Shown: positions 30,069 to 38,716, counted from the first letter of the stretch. The stretch: 64,000 nt of DNA from Nonomuraea solani (GCF_900108335.1 NZ_FNVT01000011.1:268218-332217); one strand, 5' to 3'. Made by a program: numbers and translations. Notes: generated by a model not told the origin, from the letters alone.

Positions 30069-31079
30069 ATGTGGGCAGCAGGACGTGACGTGATCGTGGT
30101 CGCCGCTTCAGCGGGGGGCGTCGATCCACTGCGCGTCCTGCTGCGCGAACTGCCGGCCGACCTGCCCGCCGCCGTGCTCGTGGTCCTGCACGTGCCGCCG
30201 CAGGGCAGCAGCGTGCTGGCCAGCATCCTGGATCGGGCGGGACCGCTCAAGGCGGCTCCCGCCGTGGACGATGAGCCGGTACGCCCGGGCCGCGTATACG
30301 TCGCCCGCCCCGACTACCACCTGCTCCTGCACGACGGCAAGGCCCGTCTGTCCCGGGGCCCGCTACAGAACGGGCACCGGCCGGCGGCCGATCCGCTGTT
30401 CATGAGCGCGGCACTGGACGCGGGCTCCCGTGCGGCGGCCGTGGTGCTCAGCGGCACGCTGGACGACGGGGCGAAGGGCTGCGAGGCGATCGAAAGGCAC
30501 CGGGGCGCGGTCGCCGTACAGGATCAGGACGAATGCGCCTTCCCCGGCATGCCCGTCGCGGCCGCGGCGGCCGTACCGAGCGCACAGGCTCTTCCCGTAC
30601 GCGAACTCGCTGGGTGGATCCTGCGGCAGAGCCGTACCCCTGTCAGCACGGAGGACCAGGTGTACGACGACGACATGGAGCGAGAGGTCAGCTTCTTCCT
30701 GAAGGAGGCCCCATCGCTTGGGGAGCCCGGCGGGGAACTGATCGCCTTCAGCTGCCCGGAGTGCAGCGGTCCCATCTACGAGCAGAAAGGCGAAACCACC
30801 TCGCGTTACATCTGCAGGGTGGGTCACGCCTGGTCGAGAGACAGCATGATCAACGCACAGTCCGACGCCGTCGAGCGCGCCCTCTGGGTCGCGATCCAGC
30901 GACTGGAGGAGCGGCTACGGGTGCTCGACCGCATGCGCCGCTCCGCGGAGGAACGCGGCCAGCGGTTGTCCACGCACTACTTCCGCGACGAGGAGGAGCG
31001 CACCCGCGAGGCCCTGAACACGATTCGCATACTGCAATCGAGCATCGGCCGCAACGGGGACGCGCTGCTGTCCGGTTGA
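30069..31079 (+). CDS. CheB-type methylesterase without receiver domain, with C-terminal zinc-ribbon-like region
   Basis: A 336-residue protein. Residues 6-185 are a CheB catalytic domain with triad S14 (AASAGG), H41 (VLHVPP) and D133 (SGTLDDGAKG). The N-terminal receiver domain that normally controls CheB is absent. Residues 225-265 carry four Cys/His positions (FSCPECSGPIYE, then YICRVGHAWS) that look like a small metal-binding module, followed by a helical tail (WVAIQRLEERLRVLDRMRR). This layout recurs in CheB proteins paired with CheR-PAS proteins outside classical chemotaxis. It precedes the CheR gene by 28 bases. Its partner substrates are unknown because no methyl-accepting protein is nearby. 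Confidence 0.85.
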   Translation: MWAAGRDVIVVAASAGGVDPLRVLLRELPADLPAAVLVVLHVPPQGSSVLASILDRAGPLKAAPAVDDEPVRPGRVYVARPDYHLLLHDGKARLSRGPLQNGHRPAADPLFMSAALDAGSRAAAVVLSGTLDDGAKGCEAIERHRGAVAVQDQDECAFPGMPVAAAAAVPSAQALPVRELAGWILRQSRTPVSTEDQVYDDDMEREVSFFLKEAPSLGEPGGELIAFSCPECSGPIYEQKGETTSRYICRVGHAWSRDSMINAQSDAVERALWVAIQRLEERLRVLDRMRRSAEERGQRLSTHYFRDEEERTREALNTIRILQSSIGRNGDALLSG

Positions 31080-31107
31080 ACGTGCTGGAAAAGCGTAGGC
31101 TTCCCTT

Positions 31108-32976
31108 GTGACGACAGAGGAAGAGCGTGAGTTCGACGACCTCCTCCTTCTCCTCAAGGAGACACGCGGGTTCGACTTCACGGGCTATAAGCGCAACACC
31201 CTCGTCCGGCGGATCGCCCGCCGGCTGGAGTCCTTGAAGCTGCGTGACTACGGCGAATACCGTGATCTGCTCGAACTCGAACCGGAGGAGTTCACCAGGC
31301 TCTTCGACAGCCTGCTGATCAACGTCACCAGCTTCTTCCGCGACGCGGCCGCCTGGCAGCGGCTCCGCGAGACCGTCATCCCCGCCCTGCTCGACCAGAA
31401 GCCGGCCGACCAGCCCCTGCGGGTGTGGAGCGCCGGCTGCGCGACCGGGGAAGAGGCGTACACGGTCGCCATGGTGCTGGCCGAGGAGCTCGGCATCGAC
31501 CGGTTCCGCGACCGCGTGAAGATCTACGGCACCGATCTCGACGAGAAGGCGCTGCAGGTGGCCAGGGCGGGTGTCTACACCGACAGAGCGCTCAACGACG
31601 TGCCGATCGACCTGCGCGAGACCTACTTCGAGCAGGTCGAGAACGGCTTCACCTTCCGCCGTGACCTGCGCCGTCAGCTCATCTTCGGGCGCAACGACCT
31701 CACCCACGACGCTCCCATCTCCCGCGTCGACCTGCTGCTGGCCCGCAACACGCTGATGTACTTCAACACGGAGATGCAGCTCAACATCGTCAGGCGCTTC
31801 CACTTCGCGCTGTCAGACCCCGGCTTCCTGTTCCTGGGCAAGGCCGAGATGCTGCTCAACCACAGCGACAAGTTCGAGCCGGTGGATCTGCGCATGCGCC
31901 TGTTCAGAAAGATCAGGCCGGTCAGCCAGGGCAACCGGGCGCCATGGTCGGTCACGGGCACGCCCGCCGACCTGGCCTCGCGCCTGCCCACGCTGGCCTC
32001 CGTGGCGCTGCTCTCGGGGCCTGTGGCCCAGATCGTCATCGACGTCTCAGGCAACCTGGCGCTGGCCAATTCGAAGGCGGAGGCTCTGTTCAACCTCAAT
32101 CCGCGTGACGTCGGCCGTCCCTTCCAGGACCTGGAGGTCTCCTACCGGCCCGTGGAGCTGCGCTCGGTCATCGAGCAGGCCCGCCAGGACCTGCGCCCGG
32201 TGGAGCTGCGGGAGGTGGCCTGGCACCGGGTCGGCACATCCGAGGCCGGCGTCTTCGACGTCTCTGTCGTGCCGCTGCTGGCGTCGGGCAATCTGGTGGG
32301 AATAGGCATCCATTTCTACGATGTCACCCGCTACCGCAAGCTCAGGGACGAGCTGGAGCAGGCGAACCGGCAGCTCGAACAGGCCTACGAGGAGCTGCAG
32401 TCTCTCAACGAGGAGCTGGAGACCACCAACGAAGAGCTCCAGTCCACCAACGAAGAACTGGAGACCACCAACGAAGAGCTCCAGTCCACCAACGAAGAAC
32501 TGGAGACGATGAACGAGGAGCTCCAGTCCACCAACGACGAGCTCCAGCACATCAACGACGCCCTGACGGCCCGCACGATCGAGCTCGACGAGGTCAACCG
32601 GTTCGTCTCCTCGGTGGTGCGCAGCCTGGGCGACGCCGTGGTGGTCCTCGACGACGAGCTGCGGGTGGTCGTCTGGAGCCCAGGGGCCGAGGATCTGTGG
32701 GGCGTGCGCGCCGACGAGGCCGTGGGGCAGACGCTCGCGGCGCTCGACATCGGCCTGCCGCTCGACTCGCTCGCCCCCCGCCTGCGGGCCGCGCTGGCCG
32801 ACGGGTCCAACCCGCTGGAGGTGATGGAGGGGCTGGTGCTGGACGCGGTCAACCGCAGGGGGCGGCCTGCGCCGCTGACCGTGCAACTGTCGCACCTGCG
32901 CACGGAGGACAACGCCATCCACGGTCTGATCATGGTGATGAACGTCCTCAATCCGGAGGCCGCGGCCGATCGCTGA
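31108..32976 (+). CDS. CheR methyltransferase fused to coiled coil and PAS domains
   Basis: A 622-residue protein. CheR N-terminal helices span about 5-75 (GFDFTGYKRNTLVRRIARRL) and the SAM-binding domain about 85-275 (LRVWSAGCATGEEAYTVAMVL, KIYGTDLDEKAL, DLLLARNTLMYFN). A PAS-like domain covers about 295-420. Eight uninterrupted heptads of the type EEL(Q/E)(S/T)TN cover 428-483, and a second PAS domain spans about 495-600. Such proteins methylate glutamates on partner proteins under control of PAS ligands. GTG at 31108 lies seven bases after TAGGCT, so a leaderless start is possible even though the gene follows CheB closely. It has no receptors or CheA/CheY nearby. Confidence 0.87.
   Translation: MTTEEEREFDDLLLLLKETRGFDFTGYKRNTLVRRIARRLESLKLRDYGEYRDLLELEPEEFTRLFDSLLINVTSFFRDAAAWQRLRETVIPALLDQKPADQPLRVWSAGCATGEEAYTVAMVLAEELGIDRFRDRVKIYGTDLDEKALQVARAGVYTDRALNDVPIDLRETYFEQVENGFTFRRDLRRQLIFGRNDLTHDAPISRVDLLLARNTLMYFNTEMQLNIVRRFHFALSDPGFLFLGKAEMLLNHSDKFEPVDLRMRLFRKIRPVSQGNRAPWSVTGTPADLASRLPTLASVALLSGPVAQIVIDVSGNLALANSKAEALFNLNPRDVGRPFQDLEVSYRPVELRSVIEQARQDLRPVELREVAWHRVGTSEAGVFDVSVVPLLASGNLVGIGIHFYDVTRYRKLRDELEQANRQLEQAYEELQSLNEELETTNEELQSTNEELETTNEELQSTNEELETMNEELQSTNDELQHINDALTARTIELDEVNRFVSSVVRSLGDAVVVLDDELRVVVWSPGAEDLWGVRADEAVGQTLAALDIGLPLDSLAPRLRAALADGSNPLEVMEGLVLDAVNRRGRPAPLTVQLSHLRTEDNAIHGLIMVMNVLNPEAAADR
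32389..32556 (+). repeat. Heptad-coding 21-bp tandem repeats in cheR
   Basis: Eight consecutive 21-bp units encode EELQSLN, EELETTN, EELQSTN, EELETTN, EELQSTN, EELETMN, EELQSTN and DELQHIN. Units alternate, giving an almost exact 42-bp repeat at 32431 and 32473. The product is a continuous signalling coiled coil. Such DNA may gain or lose heptads by slippage. Confidence 0.9.
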
Positions 32977-33101
32977 GCATCGCCGCCGGGGCGGGGAACA
33001 CGTTCTACGCCGGAGACCTGTGCGCCGGCTCGCGGTGTGAACGCCCACCTCTCCACGGTCCCGCCGACCTCGCCCACCTATGAAGTGATCGTGGTCGAGC
33101 C

Positions 33102-34202
33102 CTAAGGCGCGAGTTCCGCGACGGGGATACGGCGGAAGGCGATGCTCTCGTACGGGCCGAAGTTCCCGGTCTCGTACAGCAGGCCGACCGTGTCCCCGTC
33201 GACGCGGACCAGGTCGGAGTAGGCCGCGGGCAGCCCGGACACCGTGTGCGCCACGCGCCAGGTGAGGCCGTGGTCGTCGCTGGCGCGTACGGTCATGAGC
33301 GCCCGCGCGTCCGGGGCCGCCGGGCCCGAGAACAGCAGCACGTCCGGCGCGTCGCACCACAGCGTGCTACCCTCCACCACCGGGCCGACGAGGCCGGCCT
33401 GGGGGCGGAAGGGCAGCTCCAGCTTCTGGCCGCCGTCCGCGGAGTAGGCGTCGGCCCGGGTGCCGGGGGCGGTGGACTCGGTGCGGGTGTTGAGGTAGAG
33501 GCGACCGCCGGGCAGCTCGGTGGCGGTGGTCTCGTTGACGTTGACGTAGCCGTCGGGGTTGTCGTCGACGTAGCCGATGCGCCAGGTCTGGCCGCCGTCG
33601 TCGCTCAGCAGCGCGTGCCCGCCGTTGTACTTGCCCTCGGTGCCGTTGTCCTGGCCGCCGGGCGGCATCGAGTGGTTGGCGGGCACCACGACGCGACCGG
33701 CGCTCTGGCCGTGCCGCAGCAGGGTCGCGTGGCCCGGGGTGGTCGCGTACCAGCGCCACTCCGGCCGCTTCACGCTGCCGGTGATCTCGCGCGGCGCCGC
33801 CCAGGTGGCGCCGTCGTCCTCGCTGACCGTGACGAACACCCGCCGCCCGTCGGCCGCCGCGACCTGGCCGCGCCTGATCTTCTCCTCGGTCGCCGCCGGG
33901 CCCTGCCGGATGTAGACGAGGAGGATCCGGCCGTCCTCCAGGACGACCGGCGCGGGGTTGCCCGCCGTGCCGCGGCGCGGCTCGGTGGCGACGACCTGCG
34001 GCGCGCCCCATGTCCTGCCGCCGTCCGACGAGCGCTTGAGCACCAGGTCGATGTGGCCGGAGTCGCCGGCCGAGCCTCGCCTGCCCTCCGCGAAGGCCAG
34101 GACCGTGCCGGTCCTGGTCACCACGGCCGCCGGGATCCGGTACGTGTGGTAGCCGTCCGTCGCCTGCCGGTACGGCACCGACGTCGGATAACGATCCGCC
34201 AT
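33102..34202 (-). CDS. Exo-alpha-sialidase (GH33-like), no signal peptide
   Basis: A 366-residue six-bladed beta-propeller. YRIP near residue 21 supplies the first Arg of the arginine triad. Four Asp-box repeats (SSDGGRTW, SEDDGATW, SDDGGQTW, SDDHGLTW) mark propeller blades. VNETTATEL carries the catalytic Glu, LNTRTES the second Arg, and AYSDLVRV may supply the nucleophilic Tyr. It would release terminal sialic acid, or KDN/ulosonic acids, from glycans. There is no signal peptide or sorting motif, so the enzyme appears cytoplasmic unless non-classically exported. ATG at 34202 lies six bases after TAGCGT, suggesting leaderless transcription. No sialic acid catabolic genes are adjacent. Confidence 0.87.
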   Translation of the reverse strand: MADRYPTSVPYRQATDGYHTYRIPAAVVTRTGTVLAFAEGRRGSAGDSGHIDLVLKRSSDGGRTWGAPQVVATEPRRGTAGNPAPVVLEDGRILLVYIRQGPAATEEKIRRGQVAAADGRRVFVTVSEDDGATWAAPREITGSVKRPEWRWYATTPGHATLLRHGQSAGRVVVPANHSMPPGGQDNGTEGKYNGGHALLSDDGGQTWRIGYVDDNPDGYVNVNETTATELPGGRLYLNTRTESTAPGTRADAYSADGGQKLELPFRPQAGLVGPVVEGSTLWCDAPDVLLFSGPAAPDARALMTVRASDDHGLTWRVAHTVSGLPAAYSDLVRVDGDTVGLLYETGNFGPYESIAFRRIPVAELAP

Positions 34203-34310
34203 GCGGGCACGCTACGGCTCCCCGGTTAACGGACACCGACGAAAGCCGTACGTGAAGACGAATGTGGCAAGCGGTTGATATGGGGTGTAAGCAACAGAAG
34301 GGACGCCCGC

Positions 34311-34919
34311 ATGACCGCTCCTCCTGAGGTGGACGACCCACCGAGAGAGGCCGACGACGCGCGTGTGATCAGCGAGTCCGTACGCCGGCCAGAGCGGTTC
34401 GCCATCCTCTACGACCGGTATTTCCCCGAGATCTACCAATATCTGGCCGCCAGGCTCGGCAGCGCCGAGGCCGCCGAAGATCTCGCGGCGGAGACGTTCC
34501 TGGTCGCCTTCCGCAAGCGGCGCACGTTCGACGCCGCGCGCGGAGCCGTCCGGCCCTGGCTGTACGGCATCGCGACCCACCTCGTCTCCAACCACCGCAG
34601 GGGCCTGTCCAGGATGCTGGCCGCCTTCCGCCGCGCACGCTCCGCCGACCCGGTCGAGGCGGGCCCCGAGGACCGGGTGCCGGCCCGCGTGGACGCGGCG
34701 AGCGTGCGGGGGCCGCTCGCAGAGGCGCTGGCCGGGCTGTCCCCGGGAGACAGGGACGTGCTGCTGCTCGTGGCCGTGGCCGGGCTGAGCTACGAGGAGG
34801 TGGCCGACTCGCTGGGCATCCCCATGGGCACGGTCGGCTCCCGGCTCAACCGGGCCCGCAAACGGGTCAAGGCCGCACTCGGCGACGTCAATCCCATGAT
34901 CGGAGATACAGATGGATGA
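34311..34919 (+). CDS. ECF-type RNA polymerase sigma factor
   Basis: A 202-residue sigma-70 family factor. Region 2 spans about residues 28-95 (RFAILYDRYFPEIYQYLAARLG, AEDLAAETFLVAFRKR, RPWLYGIATHLVSNHRR). Region 4 spans about 130-190 (LSPGDRDVLLLVAVAGLSYEEVADSLGIPMGTVGSRLNRARKRV) and is complete, unlike the gene at 24281-24709. ATG at 34311 has AAGGGA seven bases upstream. Its last 8 bases overlap the next gene, a CU044_5270-like membrane protein that is the usual partner of this ECF group in Actinobacteria and probably acts as its membrane regulator. The promoter it recognises cannot be seen. Confidence 0.92.
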   Translation: MTAPPEVDDPPREADDARVISESVRRPERFAILYDRYFPEIYQYLAARLGSAEAAEDLAAETFLVAFRKRRTFDAARGAVRPWLYGIATHLVSNHRRGLSRMLAAFRRARSADPVEAGPEDRVPARVDAASVRGPLAEALAGLSPGDRDVLLLVAVAGLSYEEVADSLGIPMGTVGSRLNRARKRVKAALGDVNPMIGDTDG

Positions 34920-35973
34920 CCTGTCCACGGTACGGGAGCGGCTCGCCGTGCCAGGGCCCTCCACGGAGACGGTCGCGCGGGGGCGCTCCCGGCTCCTGAA
35001 GGCGATCGCGAAAGAACGGAGGGCACGCTCGGCCCGCTGGACGACGTTCGGCCTGGGCCTGGCGGGCGCCGCCGCCTCCGCCGTCGTGATCGGCTCCACG
35101 GCCGTGCCCCTCGTGCCCGCCTCACCGCGGCCGACGGCGCACGCCGCGCCGGTCCCGTCCGCGAAGCAGGTCCTGCTCGCCGCCGCCACCTCCGTGGCCG
35201 GCAAGCCCGCCGAGGGCGACTGGTGGGGCATCAAGCTGGTCAGGGGCAGCCGCTTCCACGACCCCACCGGCCGGTACGTCATCCAGCGGGCCGACGCCGA
35301 GGAGACCTGGATCCCCGCCGGGAAGATGACCAAGCCCCACTGGATCGTGCAGCGCTACCTGGGCGCCAAACCGGCCACGCCGCGGGACGAGGCCGCCTGG
35401 CGCGCCGCCGGCTCACCTTCGTCCTGGGCGTACCGGACCGTGAACCCCTCCGACCTGGGCGGCAACCCGTTCGACGTGGAGGCGGCGCCCGGGGAGGCCG
35501 AGTCGTTCGAGTCCCGCGACGTGGAGTGGCGGCTGCTGTTCACCGGCAAGACGCTGGCCGGGATGGACGAGCTGCCCTCCGACGCCGAGGGGCTGCGCGC
35601 CCTGCTGGACCCCGATGGTGAGGAGGGCAACCTGCTGCACAACCTGCAGAGCCTCATCGCCTACGTCCCCGTCTCGTCCGAGGTCCGCGCAACCGCCTAC
35701 CGCCTCATGGCCGGGCTGCCCGGCGTGGTCGCCGAGGGCCGGGCGACCGACCAGCTCGGACGTACGGGCCAGGCGGTGCTCTACCTGAGCCCGGACATGC
35801 GCGACTCCGGCGAGCAGGTGCGTACCCGCCTGATCGTCGACTCCGTGACCGGCGAGCCGCTGTCCGTCGAGACGCTCACCCTCGACACCGGCGAGCTGAT
35901 GTCGTTCACGGCGATCGAGCAGACCCTGTGGACCGACCAGAAACCCGATTTCCCCAACCCCCAACGCGACTGA
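34912..35973 (+). CDS. CU044_5270-like membrane protein, putative sigma regulator
   Basis: A 353-residue protein. A short cytoplasmic N-terminus (about 1-42) precedes one transmembrane helix near 43-65 (TTFGLGLAGAAASAVVIGST) and a large extracytoplasmic domain. The domain begins SAKQVLLAAATSVAGKPAEGDWWGIKL and contains DEAAWRAAGSPSSWAY, features of the CU044_5270 family. These genes are strongly linked to ECF sigma factors, and the topology fits an anti-sigma factor, but the family is not biochemically established and no zinc anti-sigma motif is visible. It overlaps the sigma gene by 8 bases and precedes a secreted paralogue by 10 bases. Confidence 0.82.
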   Translation: MDDLSTVRERLAVPGPSTETVARGRSRLLKAIAKERRARSARWTTFGLGLAGAAASAVVIGSTAVPLVPASPRPTAHAAPVPSAKQVLLAAATSVAGKPAEGDWWGIKLVRGSRFHDPTGRYVIQRADAEETWIPAGKMTKPHWIVQRYLGAKPATPRDEAAWRAAGSPSSWAYRTVNPSDLGGNPFDVEAAPGEAESFESRDVEWRLLFTGKTLAGMDELPSDAEGLRALLDPDGEEGNLLHNLQSLIAYVPVSSEVRATAYRLMAGLPGVVAEGRATDQLGRTGQAVLYLSPDMRDSGEQVRTRLIVDSVTGEPLSVETLTLDTGELMSFTAIEQTLWTDQKPDFPNPQRD

Positions 35974-35983
35974 GGAACCCGAG

Positions 35984-36820
35984 ATGCGTAAGTTTCTGAC
36001 ACTCACCCTGGCCACCCTGGCCATCGCGGCGACGGCTCCCGCCGCCCAGGCGAGCGCCCCGGGCGCCGAGGGCAAGTACTGGCACACGAAGACCGTCCAG
36101 GTGAAGAACCACTCGCGCCAGGTGGGCCGTGGCGCGAACAAGTACTGGGTGGTGGAGCGGCGGCTCAGCGAGGAGTGGACGCTGCCCAACGGCCAGTCCT
36201 GGCACGGCTACCGCCCGATGGGCGCCGCCCCGAAGACCGCCGCCGACCGGGCGGCGTGGAAGCGGGACGGCTCACCCAGGAAGTGGAGCTACCGCACCGA
36301 AGGCATGCTGGTGGAGCTGTCGATGGAGCCGGAGAAGGGCCGGTTGTTCAAGCCGAAGGGCAGTGCCGGCTGGATCATGGGTTACACGAGGCTGACGTTC
36401 GAGGAGCTCCAGGCCGCCCCCACGGAGCCGGAGGCCTTGAAGAGCTGGCTGCAGAAGCTCTACAGCGCGCCCGGCAAGCCTCCGCTCGACATGAACACGT
36501 CGCTGAAGGGCGTATACCCGGACCTCATGCACCGCCTGCCGGTGCCCAAGGGGGTGCGCGAGGCCGCGTACAAGGTGCTGACGACGATGCCCGGCGTCAC
36601 GGTCGCCGACGCCGGCAAGGACCGCAAGAAGGTCACCGAACGCTCGGAGGACCCCAAGTACAAGGTCCGGCACACCTTCACGATCGACACCAGGAACATG
36701 AAGCTCGTCGCCACCGACCTCGACACCGTCTACAACGGCGAGCAGCTCCACGCCAAGACCTGGACGATGAAGATCGAGTCCGGCTGGACCGATACCGAGC
36801 CCGCCATCCCCACTTCCTGA
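35984..36820 (+). CDS. Secreted CU044_5270-like paralogue
   Basis: A 278-residue secreted protein with a signal peptide ending at AQA (about residue 24). The body aligns by eye to the extracytoplasmic domain of the preceding gene: KYWHTKTVQV, YWVVERRLSEEW, KTAADRAAWKRDGSPRKWSY, LMHRLPVPKGVREAAYKVLTTMPGV and TFTIDTRNMKLVATD correspond in order. It lacks the cytoplasmic part and membrane helix. Being third in the operon, it may be a free ligand or decoy that competes for whatever the membrane protein binds. This function is inference from paralogy and order. Confidence 0.75.
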   Translation: MRKFLTLTLATLAIAATAPAAQASAPGAEGKYWHTKTVQVKNHSRQVGRGANKYWVVERRLSEEWTLPNGQSWHGYRPMGAAPKTAADRAAWKRDGSPRKWSYRTEGMLVELSMEPEKGRLFKPKGSAGWIMGYTRLTFEELQAAPTEPEALKSWLQKLYSAPGKPPLDMNTSLKGVYPDLMHRLPVPKGVREAAYKVLTTMPGVTVADAGKDRKKVTERSEDPKYKVRHTFTIDTRNMKLVATDLDTVYNGEQLHAKTWTMKIESGWTDTEPAIPTS

Positions 36821-36878
36821 ATCCGTGACCCCGGCATGAAAGCATTCGGTCCATAGTCGAGTGCTTGTGGAGGCAGGA

Positions 36879-38285
36879 GTGGCTGACGACTTCGACGTCA
36901 TCGTGATCGGCGCGGGACCGGCCGGCGAGAACGTGGTGGACCGGGCCGTGCGCGGCGGCCTGACCGCGGCGATCGTCGAGGAGCGGCTGGCCGGCGGCGA
37001 ATGCTCCTACTGGGCGTGCGTGCCGAGCAAGGCGCTGCTGCGGCCCATCGATCTGGCGGGCGAGGTGAGCCGGGTGCCCGGCCTCTCGCTCGGGCCGATC
37101 GACGTGGCCGCGGTGCTGGCCCACCGCGACGAGGCCGTGTCGCACTACGACGACGCCGGTCAGGTGCGGTGGGTCGAGAGTGTCCCGGCCGAGTTCGTCC
37201 GCGGCCGAGGCCGCCTCGACGGGCCCAGGCGCGTGCGCGTGACCACGGCCGACGGCGGTGAGCGGGTGCTGACCGCCCGGCAGGCCGTCGTGCTGGCCAC
37301 GGGCACCTCCGCGGCCATACCCCCCGTGCCGGGGCTGCCCGAGGCGGCCCCGTGGACCAGCCACGAGGTGACCGCGGCGAAGGTGGTCCCCGAGCGGCTG
37401 GCCGTGCTCGGCGGCGGCGTGGTGGCGTGTGAGATGGCGCAGGCCATGCACGGGCTGGGCGCCCGGCAGACCACCGTCCTCGTACGCGGTGACGGCCTGC
37501 TGGCCCGGATGGAGCCGTTCGCGGGCGAGCTGCTCGCGCGGTCGTTCGCCGACGCGGGCATCGACGTGCGCACCAACATCGGCGTCACCCGGGTCGAACG
37601 CCCGGAGCCCGGCGGGAAGGTGACCGTCCACCTGTCCGAGGGGCCGCCGCTGGAGGCCGACGAGCTGCTGGTGGCCACCGGCCGCCGGCCCTCGACCCGC
37701 GACCTGGGGCTCGGCACCGTCGGCCTGGCCGACGGTAAATACGTCGAGGTGGACGACAGCATGCGGGCCACCGGGGTCCCCGACGGCTGGCTCTACGCCG
37801 TGGGCGACGCCAACGGGCGCGCGCTCCTCACCCACATGGGCAAATACCAGGCCAGGATCTGCGGCGACGTGATCGCCGCCCGGGCGCGCGGCGACGAGCT
37901 GCCCGCCATGCGCGACCTCGCGGGCGGCTATGGCGCGCCGCAGGTCGTCTTCACCGATCCGCAGATCTGCGCGGTCGGCCGCACGGAGGCGGTGGCCCGC
38001 GAGGACGGGTTCCGGGTGCGCGTGGTCGACTACGACATGGGCGGCGTCAGCGGCGCCTACCTACTGGGCGACGGCTACCGCGGTCAGGCCAGGGCGGTGG
38101 TGGACGAGGACAGGAAGGTGCTGCTCGGTGTCACGTTCGCCGGGCCGGGTGCGGCCGAGCTGCTGCACGCCGCCACGATCGCGGTGACCGCCGAGGTGCC
38201 GCTCGACCGGCTCTGGCACGCGGTGCCGTCGTTCCCGACGGTCAGCGAGGTGTGGCTGCGGCTACTGGAGGCCTACGGGCTGTAG
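36879..38285 (+). CDS. FAD-dependent pyridine nucleotide-disulfide oxidoreductase
   Basis: A 468-residue flavoenzyme of the dihydrolipoamide dehydrogenase/mercuric reductase group. FAD motif GAGPAGE (11-17), redox disulfide C42-SYWA-C47 in GGECSYWACVPSK, NAD(P) motif LGGGVVACEMA (about 184-194), second FAD motif LYAVGDANG, and a C-terminal interface with the His of HAVPSFPTVSE. All catalytic elements are present. GTG at 36879 has GGAGG upstream; GTG at 36861 is a less likely start. No lipoyl enzyme genes are nearby, so it may reduce another disulfide, a quinone or mycothiol-like substrate. Its 3' end overlaps the convergent STAS gene by 13 bases. Confidence 0.88.
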   Translation: MADDFDVIVIGAGPAGENVVDRAVRGGLTAAIVEERLAGGECSYWACVPSKALLRPIDLAGEVSRVPGLSLGPIDVAAVLAHRDEAVSHYDDAGQVRWVESVPAEFVRGRGRLDGPRRVRVTTADGGERVLTARQAVVLATGTSAAIPPVPGLPEAAPWTSHEVTAAKVVPERLAVLGGGVVACEMAQAMHGLGARQTTVLVRGDGLLARMEPFAGELLARSFADAGIDVRTNIGVTRVERPEPGGKVTVHLSEGPPLEADELLVATGRRPSTRDLGLGTVGLADGKYVEVDDSMRATGVPDGWLYAVGDANGRALLTHMGKYQARICGDVIAARARGDELPAMRDLAGGYGAPQVVFTDPQICAVGRTEAVAREDGFRVRVVDYDMGGVSGAYLLGDGYRGQARAVVDEDRKVLLGVTFAGPGAAELLHAATIAVTAEVPLDRLWHAVPSFPTVSEVWLRLLEAYGL

Positions 38286-38716
38286 AAGGGGCTGGGCGGG
38301 GGTTCCGTGGCGGCGGGCGCGTGCACCATCAGCTCCGCCACCGTCCCCTCGACGCTGTCGCGCAACTCCACGTGCGACAGCAGGTCCGTCAGCCGCAGCA
38401 CCGACAGCAGGTGGTCGGATGGCTGGACGAGGATGATCCGGCCCGCGCTCTCCTCCTCCTCCATCCGCTGCATCGCCATCGCCAGCACCCCGATGACCGA
38501 CGAGTCGAAGAAGTCGAGGTCGGCCAGGTCGAACACGAGCACCGGTCCCCGCGACCAGTTCCATACGGCTTGGATGCGGGCGCTGAACCGGACCCGGCCC
38601 GCGTGGTCCAGTTCGCCGCTGGCGCGCATGACCGTGCAGTGCAGGTGCCGGGTCGTCTCGATTCGCAAACCACTGCTGCCCACAGAGAACAACTGCCCAA
38701 TGAGCGGCGTTATCAC
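38273..38716 (-). CDS. STAS-domain anti-sigma factor antagonist
   Basis: A 147-residue protein whose core (about 15-125) is a STAS domain: TVMRASGELDHAGRVRF, VLVFDLADLDFFDSSVIGVLAMA, and GRIILVQPSDHLLSVLRLTDL. DSS in the second motif provides the Ser that partner kinases phosphorylate. It would bind an RsbW-like anti-sigma kinase; one such kinase is at 61171-61644, but pairing is not implied by distance. The start codon (GTG 38716) lacks a clear ribosome site and the first 10-15 residues are uncertain. The 3' end overlaps the flavoenzyme gene by 13 bases tail to tail. Confidence 0.82.
   Translation of the reverse strand: MITPLIGQLFSVGSSGLRIETTRHLHCTVMRASGELDHAGRVRFSARIQAVWNWSRGPVLVFDLADLDFFDSSVIGVLAMAMQRMEEEESAGRIILVQPSDHLLSVLRLTDLLSHVELRDSVEGTVAELMVHAPAATEPPPSPFYSP

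Noticed and set aside
32389..32556. CRISPR-like or VNTR interpretation of the short tandem repeats
   Set aside because: Repeats are 21 bp, in frame, without spacers, and encode heptads of a coiled coil.
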